Part shown: positions 5,435-6,247 of the stretch, piece after piece
How the letters are laid out: each line of letters starts with the position of its first letter
Numbering within the stretch: the stretch's first letter is position 1
Assembly (NCBI GenBank): GCA_020201015.1
Contig: JAIVHN010000227.1
Location: forward strand, 1-6,247
Reading direction: 5' to 3'
Length of the DNA: 6,247 nt
From: Spirochaeta sp.
GTDB taxonomy: Bacteria; Spirochaetota; Spirochaetia; DSM-27196; SLAA01
Program-made: the position numbers and the translations under genes
The notes under the pieces: generated by a model
What the model was told of the DNA's origin: nothing
Database searches by the model: none
The model's input: the letters and a program-made list of their open reading frames with translations, nothing else

Positions 5435-6247
5435 TTATCCAGTATGCACTTGTATTGCATCTAGCTTTGCTCGCTCTACTACAGCTTGAATGCTCGGAGA
5501 TTCATGACGTAAACCAAGTAAAGCGTAGCCCGAAAGAGCCCGGAACTTGATTGGAAGAAACAAGCTCTGCCCGGTTGAGAATGTTGCCTCCCCGGAAAAT
5601 CCAATCAGGCGCCTATGCTCACCTAAAGGTCCGCGCAGCAGAGCCACCAGTCTTTGATTTATCACCTTAGTTCTAAACTCGGACGATTCAGGTATGACAA
5701 ACGCCTCGGTATCTTCACCCGGTATACCGAGAGAGTGCTGAATATGAAGCTCGTCTTCATACGGTAAAAGCAAAGCCCCAAACTGGGCTCGCCAGATACG
5801 TGTAAACTCAATGAGCGACTTAACCATACCACTATCGGAGTTGCGAAACCCCGCGGCGTGGAGGTCATAAATGACCCCATTTTCATTTATAAGAACGCTG
5901 GCACGCTTCTTGGAACCAGATCCAGCCGAATTGTCACGGGATTCTTTTGGCTCGCTGCGAGCGCCTTCCAGCAGGTCTAACCCAAGATCCCGACCATCAA
6001 ACAATGATTCTATTCCTGCTAGACCATCACCATCACTCGCACTAGCCGAATCATCTTCGGCTGTACTGTTGATAATCGAATCAACCAACTCTTGAATTTC
6101 CGGCTCGGTCTTGAACTTACTCTCATACATCGCAACATCAATGCGGGGTACGCCGTCTTCGTGTTCTACTCTGACCCCGACATGCGCCCCAGCTGCCTGT
6201 ACAATGGATAGGAAATGATCAATCGTGATAAGGTCGCAGTCAGCAAT
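5435..6247 (-). CDS. Protein of unknown function with GAF-like region, 5' end cut by window edge
   Basis: I do not recognise this gene. The frame stays open from the TAA stop (5437-5435) to the right edge, giving 270 visible residues. An ATG at 6130 lies inside it, but 39 in-frame codons precede it with no stop, so the true start is probably outside. A first part (1-60) resembles a folded domain. A Ser/Asp/Gly-rich, mostly acidic linker (about 62-112) contains DDSASASDGDG. The C-terminal half (about 139-247) has the alternating hydrophobic pattern of a GAF domain: a helix with MVKSLIEFTRIWRAQFGALL, then FVIPESS, VALLRGPLG and the closing strands SLFLPIKFRALSGYALLGLR. GAF domains bind small ligands or act in sensing, but no ligand residues are evident here. 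It is immediately upstream of, and likely co-translated with, the GIY-YIG gene. Confidence 0.8.
   Translation of the reverse strand: MADCDLITIDHFLSIVQAAGAHVGVRVEHEDGVPRIDVAMYESKFKTEPEIQELVDSIINSTAEDDSASASDGDGLAGIESLFDGRDLGLDLLEGARSEPKESRDNSAGSGSKKRASVLINENGVIYDLHAAGFRNSDSGMVKSLIEFTRIWRAQFGALLLPYEDELHIQHSLGIPGEDTEAFVIPESSEFRTKVINQRLVALLRGPLGEHRRLIGFSGEATFSTGQSLFLPIKFRALSGYALLGLRHESPSIQAVVERAKLDAIQVHTG

Overview
This is a 6.2 kb stretch of bacterial chromosome with roughly even base composition. It carries six protein genes, all connected with DNA or RNA handling except one that I cannot name. The UvrB, ComM and RNase HI sequences are clearly bacterial. Some details, such as the ATVSCIYGLG segment of UvrB and the CDELVQ end of RNase HI, remind me of spirochaetes (Spirochaetales), but that placement is a tentative inference.

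Layout from left to right. Positions 1-1750 (minus strand) hold uvrB, the damage-recognition helicase of nucleotide excision repair; its last roughly 90 codons lie beyond the left edge. Positions 1751-1956 are non-coding and hold a plausible uvrB promoter, a strong stem-loop and the outer copies of a 20-bp tandem repeat that straddles the comM stop codon. Positions 1957-3570 (minus) hold comM (YifB family, AAA+ Mg-chelatase-like). Positions 3637-4140 (minus) hold rnhA (RNase HI). The order rnhA-comM-uvrB on one strand could be a loose operon, but the 206-bp gap and its own promoter suggest that uvrB can be transcribed separately.

Positions 4141-4375 are an AT-rich divergent intergenic region. 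It holds an rnhA promoter overlapped by two nested perfect inverted repeats (operator-like) and a TTGACA promoter facing the other way. The second promoter serves the only plus-strand gene, a 205-residue half-size type I restriction specificity (HsdS-like) protein at 4376-4993, with no methylase or endonuclease partner in view.

Positions 5028-5423 (minus) hold a small GIY-YIG (YhbQ/UPF0213-type) nuclease. It follows, with effectively no gap, a gene of unknown function at 5435-6247 whose start lies beyond the right edge. That gene has a Ser/Asp-rich linker followed by a GAF-like region.

The most notable points are the orphan half-size HsdS with its own promoter, the nested palindromes in front of rnhA, a cluster of changes in UvrB helicase motifs V/VI, and repeated small in-place duplications in comM and rnhA.
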